6,675 nucleotides of DNA. It comes from Clostridia bacterium (lineage in GTDB: Bacteria > Bacillota > Clostridia > Oscillospirales > CAG-272). Position numbers and translations under genes: made by a program. Of this stretch, positions 1-6,675 are shown piece after piece (position 1 is the stretch's first letter; each line of letters opens with the position of its first letter). Under the pieces are notes generated by a model that was not told the DNA's origin, searched no databases, and saw only the letters and a list, made by a program, of their open reading frames with translations. Location of the stretch: contig JAFTLM010000057.1 of NCBI GenBank assembly GCA_017455945.1, forward strand, positions 1 to 6,675, given 5' to 3'.

Positions 1-256
1 ACTTGAACCGATAAGCCCGACGTCTATAAATTTTCGTGTCTTTGGGCGTCACTCGCCTTGAAAAGTCCGCACTTGTCTGCGGCTCACGTCACCCAAATCC
101 ATCAAAAATTTATTAGACGGCGGGTGCACGCAGTTTATATCAAGCAAATATTTAGGATAGGCGAGATAAATTTTCGTAGCAATATGCGGATATTGCAAGG
201 AAATTTACCGAAGCATATACAAATATTTGCCGATATAAACCTTATTGGTTCAAGTC
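1..256. repeat. Nested inverted-repeat element (MITE-like or structured RNA), may continue past left edge
   Basis: No credible gene lies here; nearly the whole stretch pairs with itself. The outer helix joins ACTTGAACCGATAAG (1-15) to CTTATTGGTTCAAGT (241-255), with one G-T wobble. Inside are two long arms. Arm A pairs 16-34 with 105-124 (one bulged T at 114, one mismatch), then TTTGGG 41-46 with CCCAAA 92-97, and is capped by CCGCA 67-71 / TGCGG 78-82. Arm B pairs GTTTATATC 133-141 with 232-240 (perfect), GCAAATATTT 144-153 with 221-230 (perfect), 167-175 with 199-207, and GCAATAT 179-185 with ATATTGC 190-196 around a GCGG tetraloop. The left strands of both arms share the 12-mer ATAAATTTTCGT (26-37 and 166-177). 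The wobbles I found (10/246, 15/125, 174/200) keep pairing in a plus-strand RNA but not in the complement, a weak hint of transcription in the direction of the downstream gene. I match it to no named RNA or transposon family, and I see no transposase. The structure is clear; the function is unknown. Confidence 0.75.
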
Positions 257-312
257 CACTTAGGCTACCTACCCTGATTCCGTAAACCAATTTTTTAATA
301 GAAAACAACGAG

Positions 313-318
313 AAAGGA
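313..318 (+). promoter_or_regulatory. Shine-Dalgarno site for the first lipoprotein gene
   Basis: AAAGGA sits five bases ahead of the ATG at 324, a normal spacing, and supports that start. No convincing -35/-10 promoter pair is visible between the end of the structured element and the gene. The AT-rich stretch at 291-300 could hold a -10 box, but nothing resembling TTGACA lies at the right distance upstream. Confidence 0.7.
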
Positions 319-323
319 AAACT

Positions 324-3179
324 ATGAAAAAATTAATCTCACTCCTACTCTGTGCAGTAATGCTCTTTGGCGGATGTGTTTCCGGGGCAAATATTCCAAA
401 CACACCGGACAAGGATCCCACAGACGGCACACAAACACCGGCGGGAGATCCCCCAATTACAGCCGAGCCTGACACCGATGCACCGACTGTAACAGACCCC
501 CCCGATCCTGTTGAACGCATAGATTACACCATCGACGTTTCGGAGGATTCATACGTACTTAACAAGGACGCTACCGGTGATACAAGCAACAAGAATTTCG
601 GCGATGACGTCGAAATTCACGTCAAGAACAGCGGTGGCAATCTGACACGTTACGGATATTTTAAGTTTGACGTATCGTCCCTTGTGGGCGACAACGACTT
701 CACGTGCATAGACTTTGATATCCAACTCAGCATAAGACAGACGTCTGCCGACACCCCTATGTCTATTATAAAGGTATACGGTGTTTCAACAGATTGGGCT
801 GAGGACGAAATATGCTATTCCGCAATGCCCGAAGAATACGGATTCATCACCTCCAAGGAAGTCGGTAAGGAAAAGGAAGTCAACAGCTTTTCTATAACAG
901 ACTATGTAAGACAGGCTGTTGCCGCAGGAAAAAAAGAGATTGCACTCGTTATAAAAGAGGCGTCTGAGCCTACCGCTCTTCACACAAGATTCCATTCGAA
1001 GGAGTCGGGAGTTTTCGTGCCCAGACTTTCGGTTTATTACGGAACCAAGGAGGACAACACAGTGTATGACGGACTGACAGATATTCCGGCACCCGAAGTA
1101 TCGAAAACCGGCTTGGATTCCATACTCGGGCAGAGCGATATTTCAACTCAAAGAGTAAAGGTTCTTGAAGATACGCACGTAGAAGCAGGTGCCTCCGTAG
1201 ACAAAAACTTCGGCAATGCCGAAATAATCGACGTTAAGGCAAACAACGCCGCAGGCACCGCATCAACTCACAGAATAGCGCTTTTCAAATTCGATATTTC
1301 CAAGCTCAGAGAAGACAACATTTTCAACGTATTGTTTACATTTAACGTAAACGAAATGGAGGCTGAAGCTTCGAATCGAGATCTTGTACTCTACGGGTGT
1401 GATCCCTTTGCGTGGGAAGAAAACGTAGTAACCTACAACACGGTATGCGATCACGAGGATATTATAAACTCCATATCAACCGCACGCCCGGGAAAGAAAT
1501 CGATTGACGTTACCGAATACGTAAAGAATGCTTATGAAAACGGAGAAAAGTATATTTCCTTCTACCTCACGGGTGATTCCGGCACTTTTTACCGCACACG
1601 AATCGACTCCTCCGAAAAGTCGGGTGGATTTATTCCCTGCCTTGAAGTGACCTACGGCAAGACCGCATTTTCCACCAGTCTCCGCTACGAAGGCGAAAAT
1701 CCCTGGGACGTGGCTATGACTGCCGTTACCACTTGGCTTGACAGATGGGAAAAAATAAAAGAACAAGGAGCATCCAATGCAGAGCTTGTTGTAAAAGATC
1801 TCTCTGAATACAGCGTTACGGTAGACGTTGCAAGTGCCGCAAAGACAAACGGGGCCGATACGAAATACTCTCCTTATCAAACAAGACTTATCAACACGCT
1901 GAACGGATTCAAGCCGAACAAGAACGAAACCGATCTCTACGATGAGTACGGAGGATATAAAGGCGGAGAAAAATACGCAGCAACGGGATTCTTCTACACC
2001 AAGAAGATAGGCGATCGTTGGTGGACTATTGACCCTCTCGGATATCCCTACTACAGAACCGCCGTGGTTCAGGTTGCTCACGGCTCCTCTCCCAACCAAA
2101 AGGAGCTTACTCTTGCTAAATTCGGTTCGTTAAATTCGTGGGCTGAAAGTGCTACCGAAAGACTTTATGAGCTTGGCTTCAATTCGGCGGGCGGTTGGTC
2201 TGAAATCGACGTGCTTTCAAAGATTGACAATCCCCTTTCACAAACCACGATATTCAATACCGCAGTCCGTTACGGCAATTCAATAGGCGTTTCGGTTAAT
2301 TCCGGCGGAGGAGCTATGGATATAGACATTATCCCGGTTTTCGATCCCGGCTTTGCCAAATTTGCCGACGAACAAATACGTGATATTGTTACGCCCTATG
2401 CAAACGATCCCCACGTTTACGGTTGGATGAGTGATAACGAGCTCAGTCAAAATCGCAATATGCTTGACCACTCGCTTTCACTTGACGTTAATGACACCCG
2501 CAGGCACTACTCATATGCTACCGCTTGGACGTTTATGTATCTCAAAACGGGCAAGGCGGACGTTTCTCTGTCTGACGTTACCGACGAACTTCGTATGGAA
2601 TTCCTGGCAATGACCTACGACAGATATTTTGAGGTTATCACCACGGCACTCAACAAATATGACCCCAATCATCTCTATATGGGTTGCCGTTTCCTTGCCT
2701 CCAACTTCGGACGCGAAATGATTATGCGTGTCGCGGGCTATTGGTGCGACATAGTTACCGCCAACTATTACGGCGTATGGGAAGGTTCTCCCTCACTTAT
2801 GAAAAATGTCCAAAACTGGATGGGTGACAAGCCATTCGTTGTTACCGAATGGTATGCGAAAGGAATGGACGTTTGGGAAAAGAATCCTCTTATCGTCAAT
2901 AAGACGGGAGCAGGTTGGACCGTAAGAACTCAGGCAGACAGAGGCAAGTTCTATCAGAACTACGCACTTATGCTTATGGAATGCAAGGGTTGCGTAGGAT
3001 TTGACTGGTTCAAATATTGGGATAATGACCCCACCCACGAAGGTGCAGACCCCTCCAACAGAGACTCAAACAAGGGAATGTACTCCAATGAAGGGGAGGA
3101 ATACACCGCTCTTTCCGACTATATGGAAGAGCTTAATACTCAAAAATACACCCTTATAGACTTTTTTGACGAAAGGTAA
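324..3179 (+). CDS. Surface lipoprotein: two CBM96/DNRLRE-like modules plus beta-agarase-like glycoside hydrolase
   Basis: Likely an extracellular, membrane-anchored polysaccharide hydrolase of 951 residues. Residues 1-17 are a lipoprotein signal peptide (basic MKK, then a hydrophobic stretch) ending in the lipobox-like LFGGC, so Cys18 would be lipidated. A Pro/Thr/Asp-rich tether follows (about 19-66). Two related beta-sandwich modules come next, about 68-240 and 277-445. Each opens with an ED-(S/T)-(Y/H)-V stretch, then NFG, then F-K-F-D, the pattern of DNRLRE/CBM96-like domains, a family with alginate-binding members. A conserved connector (about 455-550) leads to the catalytic domain (about 550-951), which starts with GFFYTKKIGDRWWTIDPLGY, the entry motif of agarase-like GH50-type proteins. 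Candidate catalytic glutamates are E706 in WMSDNELS (acid/base, preceded by Asn as in clan GH-A) and E842 in VVTEWYAKG (nucleophile). The start is fixed by the Shine-Dalgarno site and the signal peptide. It lies 29 bases ahead of an esterase-like gene and is paralogous to the convergent gene at 4041-6674. The glycosidase class is fairly secure; family number and substrate are not. Confidence 0.82.
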   Translation: MKKLISLLLCAVMLFGGCVSGANIPNTPDKDPTDGTQTPAGDPPITAEPDTDAPTVTDPPDPVERIDYTIDVSEDSYVLNKDATGDTSNKNFGDDVEIHVKNSGGNLTRYGYFKFDVSSLVGDNDFTCIDFDIQLSIRQTSADTPMSIIKVYGVSTDWAEDEICYSAMPEEYGFITSKEVGKEKEVNSFSITDYVRQAVAAGKKEIALVIKEASEPTALHTRFHSKESGVFVPRLSVYYGTKEDNTVYDGLTDIPAPEVSKTGLDSILGQSDISTQRVKVLEDTHVEAGASVDKNFGNAEIIDVKANNAAGTASTHRIALFKFDISKLREDNIFNVLFTFNVNEMEAEASNRDLVLYGCDPFAWEENVVTYNTVCDHEDIINSISTARPGKKSIDVTEYVKNAYENGEKYISFYLTGDSGTFYRTRIDSSEKSGGFIPCLEVTYGKTAFSTSLRYEGENPWDVAMTAVTTWLDRWEKIKEQGASNAELVVKDLSEYSVTVDVASAAKTNGADTKYSPYQTRLINTLNGFKPNKNETDLYDEYGGYKGGEKYAATGFFYTKKIGDRWWTIDPLGYPYYRTAVVQVAHGSSPNQKELTLAKFGSLNSWAESATERLYELGFNSAGGWSEIDVLSKIDNPLSQTTIFNTAVRYGNSIGVSVNSGGGAMDIDIIPVFDPGFAKFADEQIRDIVTPYANDPHVYGWMSDNELSQNRNMLDHSLSLDVNDTRRHYSYATAWTFMYLKTGKADVSLSDVTDELRMEFLAMTYDRYFEVITTALNKYDPNHLYMGCRFLASNFGREMIMRVAGYWCDIVTANYYGVWEGSPSLMKNVQNWMGDKPFVVTEWYAKGMDVWEKNPLIVNKTGAGWTVRTQADRGKFYQNYALMLMECKGCVGFDWFKYWDNDPTHEGADPSNRDSNKGMYSNEGEEYTALSDYMEELNTQKYTLIDFFDER

Positions 3180-3208
3180 ATCTGCTCAAAACACAGATAA
3201 ATAGTAAA

Positions 3209-3862
3209 ATGACAATGTATACGAAACACAAATGGGAAAGTGAAAGATATTTTAATTTTGGATACGTAAAATATCTCCCAAAAGACTACGATGAAAACAA
3301 AAAATATCCCCTTGTTTTCTTTCTTCACGGTGCGGGCGAACGCGGCGATGACCTTGACGCAGCTTCACGCCACGGGTTTATGAAGCACGTAAGGGAAAAT
3401 GAAAAGGAATATCCGTTTATTTTCATCGCACCTCAATGCCCCACGGGAAAATTTTGGGGTTGTTACACAGAATCGCTGCTTGCTTTTCTTGATTATATTT
3501 GCGAAACCTTGCCGATTGATACTGACCGAGTTTATCTAACGGGACTTTCTATGGGTGGCACCGGCACGTGGATGCTGGCTATGGCGGCTCCGGAACGTTT
3601 TGCCGCTATTGCCCCCATATGCGGAAGCGGTATTTTCTGGTACGGGTCGTCTTTGAACAAAACACCCATACTTATCTATCACGGCGATTGCGATAACGTT
3701 GTACCTATTCAAAACAGTATCGAGATGCTGTCCTCGGTAAACAGTCACGGCGGAAATGCACAAATCAAGATTTTATATGGAGTGGGTCACAATGCGTGGG
3801 AAGCCGCTTACTCGGGTGACGAGCTTTACACGTGGCTTTTGTCTCATAAACTGCCGAGATAA
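3209..3862 (+). CDS. Alpha/beta hydrolase, COG4099/CE1-like predicted esterase or peptidase, apparently cytoplasmic
   Basis: A compact 217-residue serine hydrolase. The sequence shows the strand and oxyanion region FFLHGAGERGDD (residues 37-48), the nucleophile elbow GLSMGG with Ser114, the acid motif HGDCDNVVP with Asp162 as the likely triad acid, and GVGHNAWE with His194 as the triad base, in the usual order and spacing. The YLPKDYDENKKYPL lead-in and HGAGERG are typical of the COG4099 'predicted peptidase' group, close to CE1-type esterases and often found beside glycosidases, where they are thought to remove acyl groups from sugars. There is no signal peptide or lipobox, and the catalytic fold starts near residue 15, so export looks unlikely. 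ATG 3209 is the first start codon after an in-frame stop at 3167-3169; a second ATG at 3215 is possible. No Shine-Dalgarno site precedes either one. It lies 29 bases after the lipoprotein gene with no terminator between them, so co-transcription is likely. The hydrolase call is firm; the substrate is inferred only. Confidence 0.85.
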   Translation: MTMYTKHKWESERYFNFGYVKYLPKDYDENKKYPLVFFLHGAGERGDDLDAASRHGFMKHVRENEKEYPFIFIAPQCPTGKFWGCYTESLLAFLDYICETLPIDTDRVYLTGLSMGGTGTWMLAMAAPERFAAIAPICGSGIFWYGSSLNKTPILIYHGDCDNVVPIQNSIEMLSSVNSHGGNAQIKILYGVGHNAWEAAYSGDELYTWLLSHKLPR

Positions 3863-3965
3863 ATAAATTCCTCTGCAATCATTGAAGCATTTTTACTCGG
3901 TATTTAAAAGGATAACCGGTAAGCTGCCAAAGGATTTTCGCTGACGTTACCAAATGTTATTATTT

Positions 3966-4011
3966 AAAACTCAAAGCCCACGGCTTTTATGAGCCGTGGG
4001 CTTTGAGTTTT
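3966..4011. terminator. Bidirectional Rho-independent terminator between convergent genes
   Basis: A perfect 20-bp inverted repeat (3966-3985 with 3992-4011) encloses the six-base loop TTTATG. The core contains the GC-rich block AGCCCACGGCT. On the plus strand the stem runs into a T tract (4008-4012). On the minus strand the first arm gives TTTT followed by AT-rich sequence. It lies 103 bases after the esterase stop and 29 bases past the stop of the convergent minus-strand gene, so it can end transcripts from both sides. Confidence 0.93.
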
Positions 4012-4040
4012 TATTAAATTAGTGTCTGCCTTGTTTTATT

Positions 4041-6674
4041 TCATCTCGCATCAAAGTACTTTACAAGATTGTATTTCTGATTGTTCAGCTCGGACATATA
4101 ATTTGTAAGCTCGGTATACTCCTCGCCGCGGTTATCAATTACACCCTTGTTTGCGTTTGTGTTTGAAAGGTCAGCAGTTTCGTCATCGGGGTCGTTATCA
4201 AGATACTGGAACCAGTCAAATCCTACGCATCCCTTACACTCTAAAAGCTGAAGGGCAAAGTTTTGATAGAAGCGTCCGCGGTCGTTCTGATTTCTTACCG
4301 TCCAACCCGCGCCCGACGCATTGGTCATTCTGTTATCCTTTTCCCAAACATCCATTCCCTTTGCGTACCACTCGGTGATAATGAAAGGCTTGCCTGCCCA
4401 CTTCTGCTGATTTGCGATAAGCTCGGCATCGGGCTCCCACGCACCATAGTAGTTATAGGAAATAACGTCGCACCAGTTGCCCGCAACACGCATTACGTAT
4501 TCGTCCTTGAATGCCTTGTCAATGAATCTGCAACCCATAAACTGATGATAGGGAGCGTATCTTTCAAGTGCGTCACACACAACCTTAAAATATCTGTCGT
4601 ATACCATCGCTCTGTATTCTTTGCGGAGCTCGTCGGTTACATCGGTAAGATATATCTCGGTCTTACCTGTCTTAAGATACATAAAGGTCCACGCCGTGGC
4701 GTAGCTGTATATGAAACGCGGATCGCTTGTATCAAGCGTAAGAGAATTTTCAAGCATAGTCATTGCTGCGGGAAGCTCGTTATCGCCCATCCAGCCGTAG
4801 ATATACTTTGAGGTTTCATATCCCTTTACACCTTCCTTGACTGTAGCTTTGACAGAATCAACAAAAGCGGGGTCAAATACGGGAAGAATTCCGTAAAGAA
4901 GGTCTGTGCTTCCGTTGTTTGAATGGTCAAGTCCGTTATCCAAGCAGTAATTTCTGAGTGCGTAAAGTATACCTGTCTGTGCAAGAGGTTGGTCAACCTT
5001 AATAAGATTCTCGGTATTAGACCATCCACCCGTTGAGTTGTATCCAAGCTCACGAAGTCTGTCGGTGGTTGCCTCTGCCCAATTCTCTACCGTACCGTAT
5101 TTTTTCCAAACATTATTTCTTTGATTGGGGCTTCCCAAATTGATGGCAACAACGGCTGTACGGTAGAAAGGATAACCAAGCGGGTCAATGGTCCACCAGC
5201 GATCTCCTATCTTTTTGGTGTAGAAGAAGCCTGTTGCTTCCTGCTTCAAGGTCTCGTCCATAAGACCGCCGTAAATATCGTACTTTCCTGTTTCAGACGT
5301 GTTTGCGGTATACCCTTTAAGCGTGTTCAGATTTCTTGTCGGGTAATCTGTATACTGAGTTGATGCTCCGTTCGGAGTACGTGTAGCACCGACAGAGATC
5401 GAATATTCATCAGGATCTTTGACGATAGTTTCAACACCGGAAGCCTCGCCGTTCTTTATCTTTTCCCATCTGTTGAGCCAGTCGCTTACGTTCTCCATAG
5501 CATATTCCCACGGATTAACACCTGTATACTGAAGATAGGTATTAATTTTACCGTCACTGTCACCTACTATAAGCTGAGACAATCCGTTTCCGCCCTCTTT
5601 AGAAGCAAAATTGAGGCGGCGTATAGTCTTGGTATCTCCCTCAAGGTAGAAGGAAATCTCAGACATTCCCGCATCACGCATACGTCTGACGTAATCGGTA
5701 ACGTCTATTCTTATTTCTCCCAATCCTGTAACCACGACATCAGTCAAGTGTTTTTCTCTTTCCGGAAGCGTGTTAAAGGTAACCTTCATTTCCTCCCAAT
5801 CTGTCGGGAAGCACTCGTACACCTTAATTGGTGTGGGAACGCTGGGGTCCTCCATAGAGGTACAAACAAGCATAAGCTGAACACTGGAAAAGTTGATGTC
5901 CTTGAGCTTTGATATATCAAACTTGAGAAGCGTTATTCTGTAATATTTATCGGGAGATCCGTAAGAAGCCTTGAATTCAAGGTGTGTAGCCGCACCGAAA
6001 TTGGTATCGGCCGAAGTTCCCGCTTCAACGTAAGCATCCTCTATGACATCGATTTTTACGATATCTACCTTGTTAAGACCAACTATAGCGTCAAGTCCGT
6101 TCTTGGATATTTCAGGGTCTTTAGGTGCTTCGGGAACATCATTTTCGGGTTCGCCGTCAATTACCGTTTCATCAATCTTCGTTCCGTGATAAACGGAAAG
6201 CTTGGGGGCTTTGTCTCCGCTTTCTTTGCTGAAAAACTGGGTACGGAGATTAACTTCGGGCGTGTTTTCTTTTATCATAAATGCCACCTCGGTCATATCA
6301 TTTTCAAGTGCCTGCCTGATGTATGCCGTAATGGGAAAGCTTCTTGACGTACGTTCGTCGGTAACGTCGTTAAGCACACTGACAAGCTTGGACGCGGCAG
6401 GCTGTGTGTTAAATGTCAGTGTTTCTCCCTCCCAGGAGGGGTCGCAGGCATATATTTCAATTTTAGCATATTCGGGATTTCCCGCATCTTTTTGTCTCCA
6501 GGACACGTAAAGGTCAAGGTCAACGCAGGTAAAATCGGTATTTCCGACAAGCTCCGAAATGTCAAATTTAACGTATCCGTATCTTGTAAGAGAACTGCCT
6601 GACGTCTTTACGTCTATTTTTTCTTCGGTGGAAAAGCTTTTATAGTATTGATCGCCGTTTCCGTCCTTGTTTAC
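4041..6674 (-). CDS. Second CBM96/DNRLRE-like plus beta-agarase-like glycosidase, paralogue of the first; N-terminus outside window
   Basis: The minus-strand frame is open from the stop at 4041-4043 to the right edge (877 residues visible). A GTG at 6504-6506 is not the start: upstream codons read VNKDGNGDQYYKSFS and then LTRYGYVKFDIS, matching residues 78 onward of the first lipoprotein. The missing part should therefore be a signal peptide and tether of about 75-80 residues. The order is the same: a beta-sandwich module (visible residues about 1-165), a second module (about 207-370), a connector containing NPWEYAMENVSDWLNRWEKI, and the catalytic domain (from about 480). Candidate catalytic glutamates are in WMGDNELP (codon 4776-4778) and IITEWYAKG (codon 4371-4373), 135 residues apart against 136 in the paralogue. 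Long blocks are identical, including the 23 residues corresponding to 553-575 of the first protein and YSYATAWTFMYLKTGK. Divergence is greatest between the domain entry and the DNEL motif, so substrate or product preference may differ. It probably also sits on the cell surface, which cannot be confirmed here. Confidence 0.85.
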   Translation of the reverse strand, partial: VNKDGNGDQYYKSFSTEEKIDVKTSGSSLTRYGYVKFDISELVGNTDFTCVDLDLYVSWRQKDAGNPEYAKIEIYACDPSWEGETLTFNTQPAASKLVSVLNDVTDERTSRSFPITAYIRQALENDMTEVAFMIKENTPEVNLRTQFFSKESGDKAPKLSVYHGTKIDETVIDGEPENDVPEAPKDPEISKNGLDAIVGLNKVDIVKIDVIEDAYVEAGTSADTNFGAATHLEFKASYGSPDKYYRITLLKFDISKLKDINFSSVQLMLVCTSMEDPSVPTPIKVYECFPTDWEEMKVTFNTLPEREKHLTDVVVTGLGEIRIDVTDYVRRMRDAGMSEISFYLEGDTKTIRRLNFASKEGGNGLSQLIVGDSDGKINTYLQYTGVNPWEYAMENVSDWLNRWEKIKNGEASGVETIVKDPDEYSISVGATRTPNGASTQYTDYPTRNLNTLKGYTANTSETGKYDIYGGLMDETLKQEATGFFYTKKIGDRWWTIDPLGYPFYRTAVVAINLGSPNQRNNVWKKYGTVENWAEATTDRLRELGYNSTGGWSNTENLIKVDQPLAQTGILYALRNYCLDNGLDHSNNGSTDLLYGILPVFDPAFVDSVKATVKEGVKGYETSKYIYGWMGDNELPAAMTMLENSLTLDTSDPRFIYSYATAWTFMYLKTGKTEIYLTDVTDELRKEYRAMVYDRYFKVVCDALERYAPYHQFMGCRFIDKAFKDEYVMRVAGNWCDVISYNYYGAWEPDAELIANQQKWAGKPFIITEWYAKGMDVWEKDNRMTNASGAGWTVRNQNDRGRFYQNFALQLLECKGCVGFDWFQYLDNDPDDETADLSNTNANKGVIDNRGEEYTELTNYMSELNNQKYNLVKYFDAR

Positions 6675-6675
6675 G

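Noticed and set aside
241..268. tRNA T-arm-like sequence GGTTCAAGTCC
   Set aside because: The T stem has a mismatch and no anticodon or D arm or matching acceptor strand is found; the same motif appears inverted at base 1 as part of the outer helix.
58..285. 75-residue plus-strand reading frame inside the structured element
   Set aside because: It is a translation of the inverted repeats, has no Shine-Dalgarno site and no domain-like composition; the pairing explains the sequence better than coding does.
1476..2099. 207-residue minus-strand reading frame
   Set aside because: It lies entirely antisense to the first glycosidase gene, whose conserved motifs are unambiguous; low-complexity translation typical of a shadow frame.
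3921..3957. Weak hairpin GGTAA...TTACC between the esterase gene and the terminator
   Set aside because: Only five base pairs with a large loop; not distinguishable from chance.
4263..4811. 182-residue plus-strand reading frame
   Set aside because: It is antisense to the catalytic domain of the second glycosidase and has no recognisable features of its own.
6504..6506. GTG as the start of the minus-strand glycosidase
   Set aside because: The frame stays open to the window edge and the upstream residues align with the first CBM-like module of the paralogue, so the true start is beyond the window.

Overview
The window looks like an accessory carbohydrate-utilisation locus from a Gram-positive, Clostridia-type bacterium (Bacillota). 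The evidence is a short lysine-led lipoprotein signal peptide with a Pro/Thr/Asp-rich surface tether, a Shine-Dalgarno-like AAAGGA ahead of the first gene, and moderate base composition. The species cannot be named from this sequence, and a gut origin is only a guess.

Layout: positions 1-256 hold no gene I can support. They form a strikingly regular set of nested inverted repeats that would fold into a three-way junction with two long arms. This could be a MITE-like element or a structured RNA, and it ends 68 bases before the first gene. Positions 324-3179 (+) encode a 951-residue lipoprotein with two DNRLRE/CBM96-like beta-sandwich modules followed by a beta-agarase-like (GH50-like, clan GH-A type) catalytic domain. 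After 29 bases, positions 3209-3862 (+) encode a 217-residue alpha/beta hydrolase of the COG4099/CE1-like type with no export signal. A perfect 20-bp hairpin (3966-4011) with T-rich flanks on both sides serves as a shared terminator. Positions 4041-6674 (-) encode a second, convergent copy of the CBM-CBM-glycosidase protein. Its N-terminus lies beyond the right edge of the window.

How the genes may work together (inference): the two paralogous surface glycosidases would bind and cut an extracellular polysaccharide. The esterase-like protein, apparently kept in the cytoplasm, could act on imported esterified fragments. The substrate is not known; the agarase resemblance is at fold and motif level and does not show that agar is the target. 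The points most worth a second look are the structured element at the left edge, the convergent paralogue pair, and the unassigned glycosidase family.
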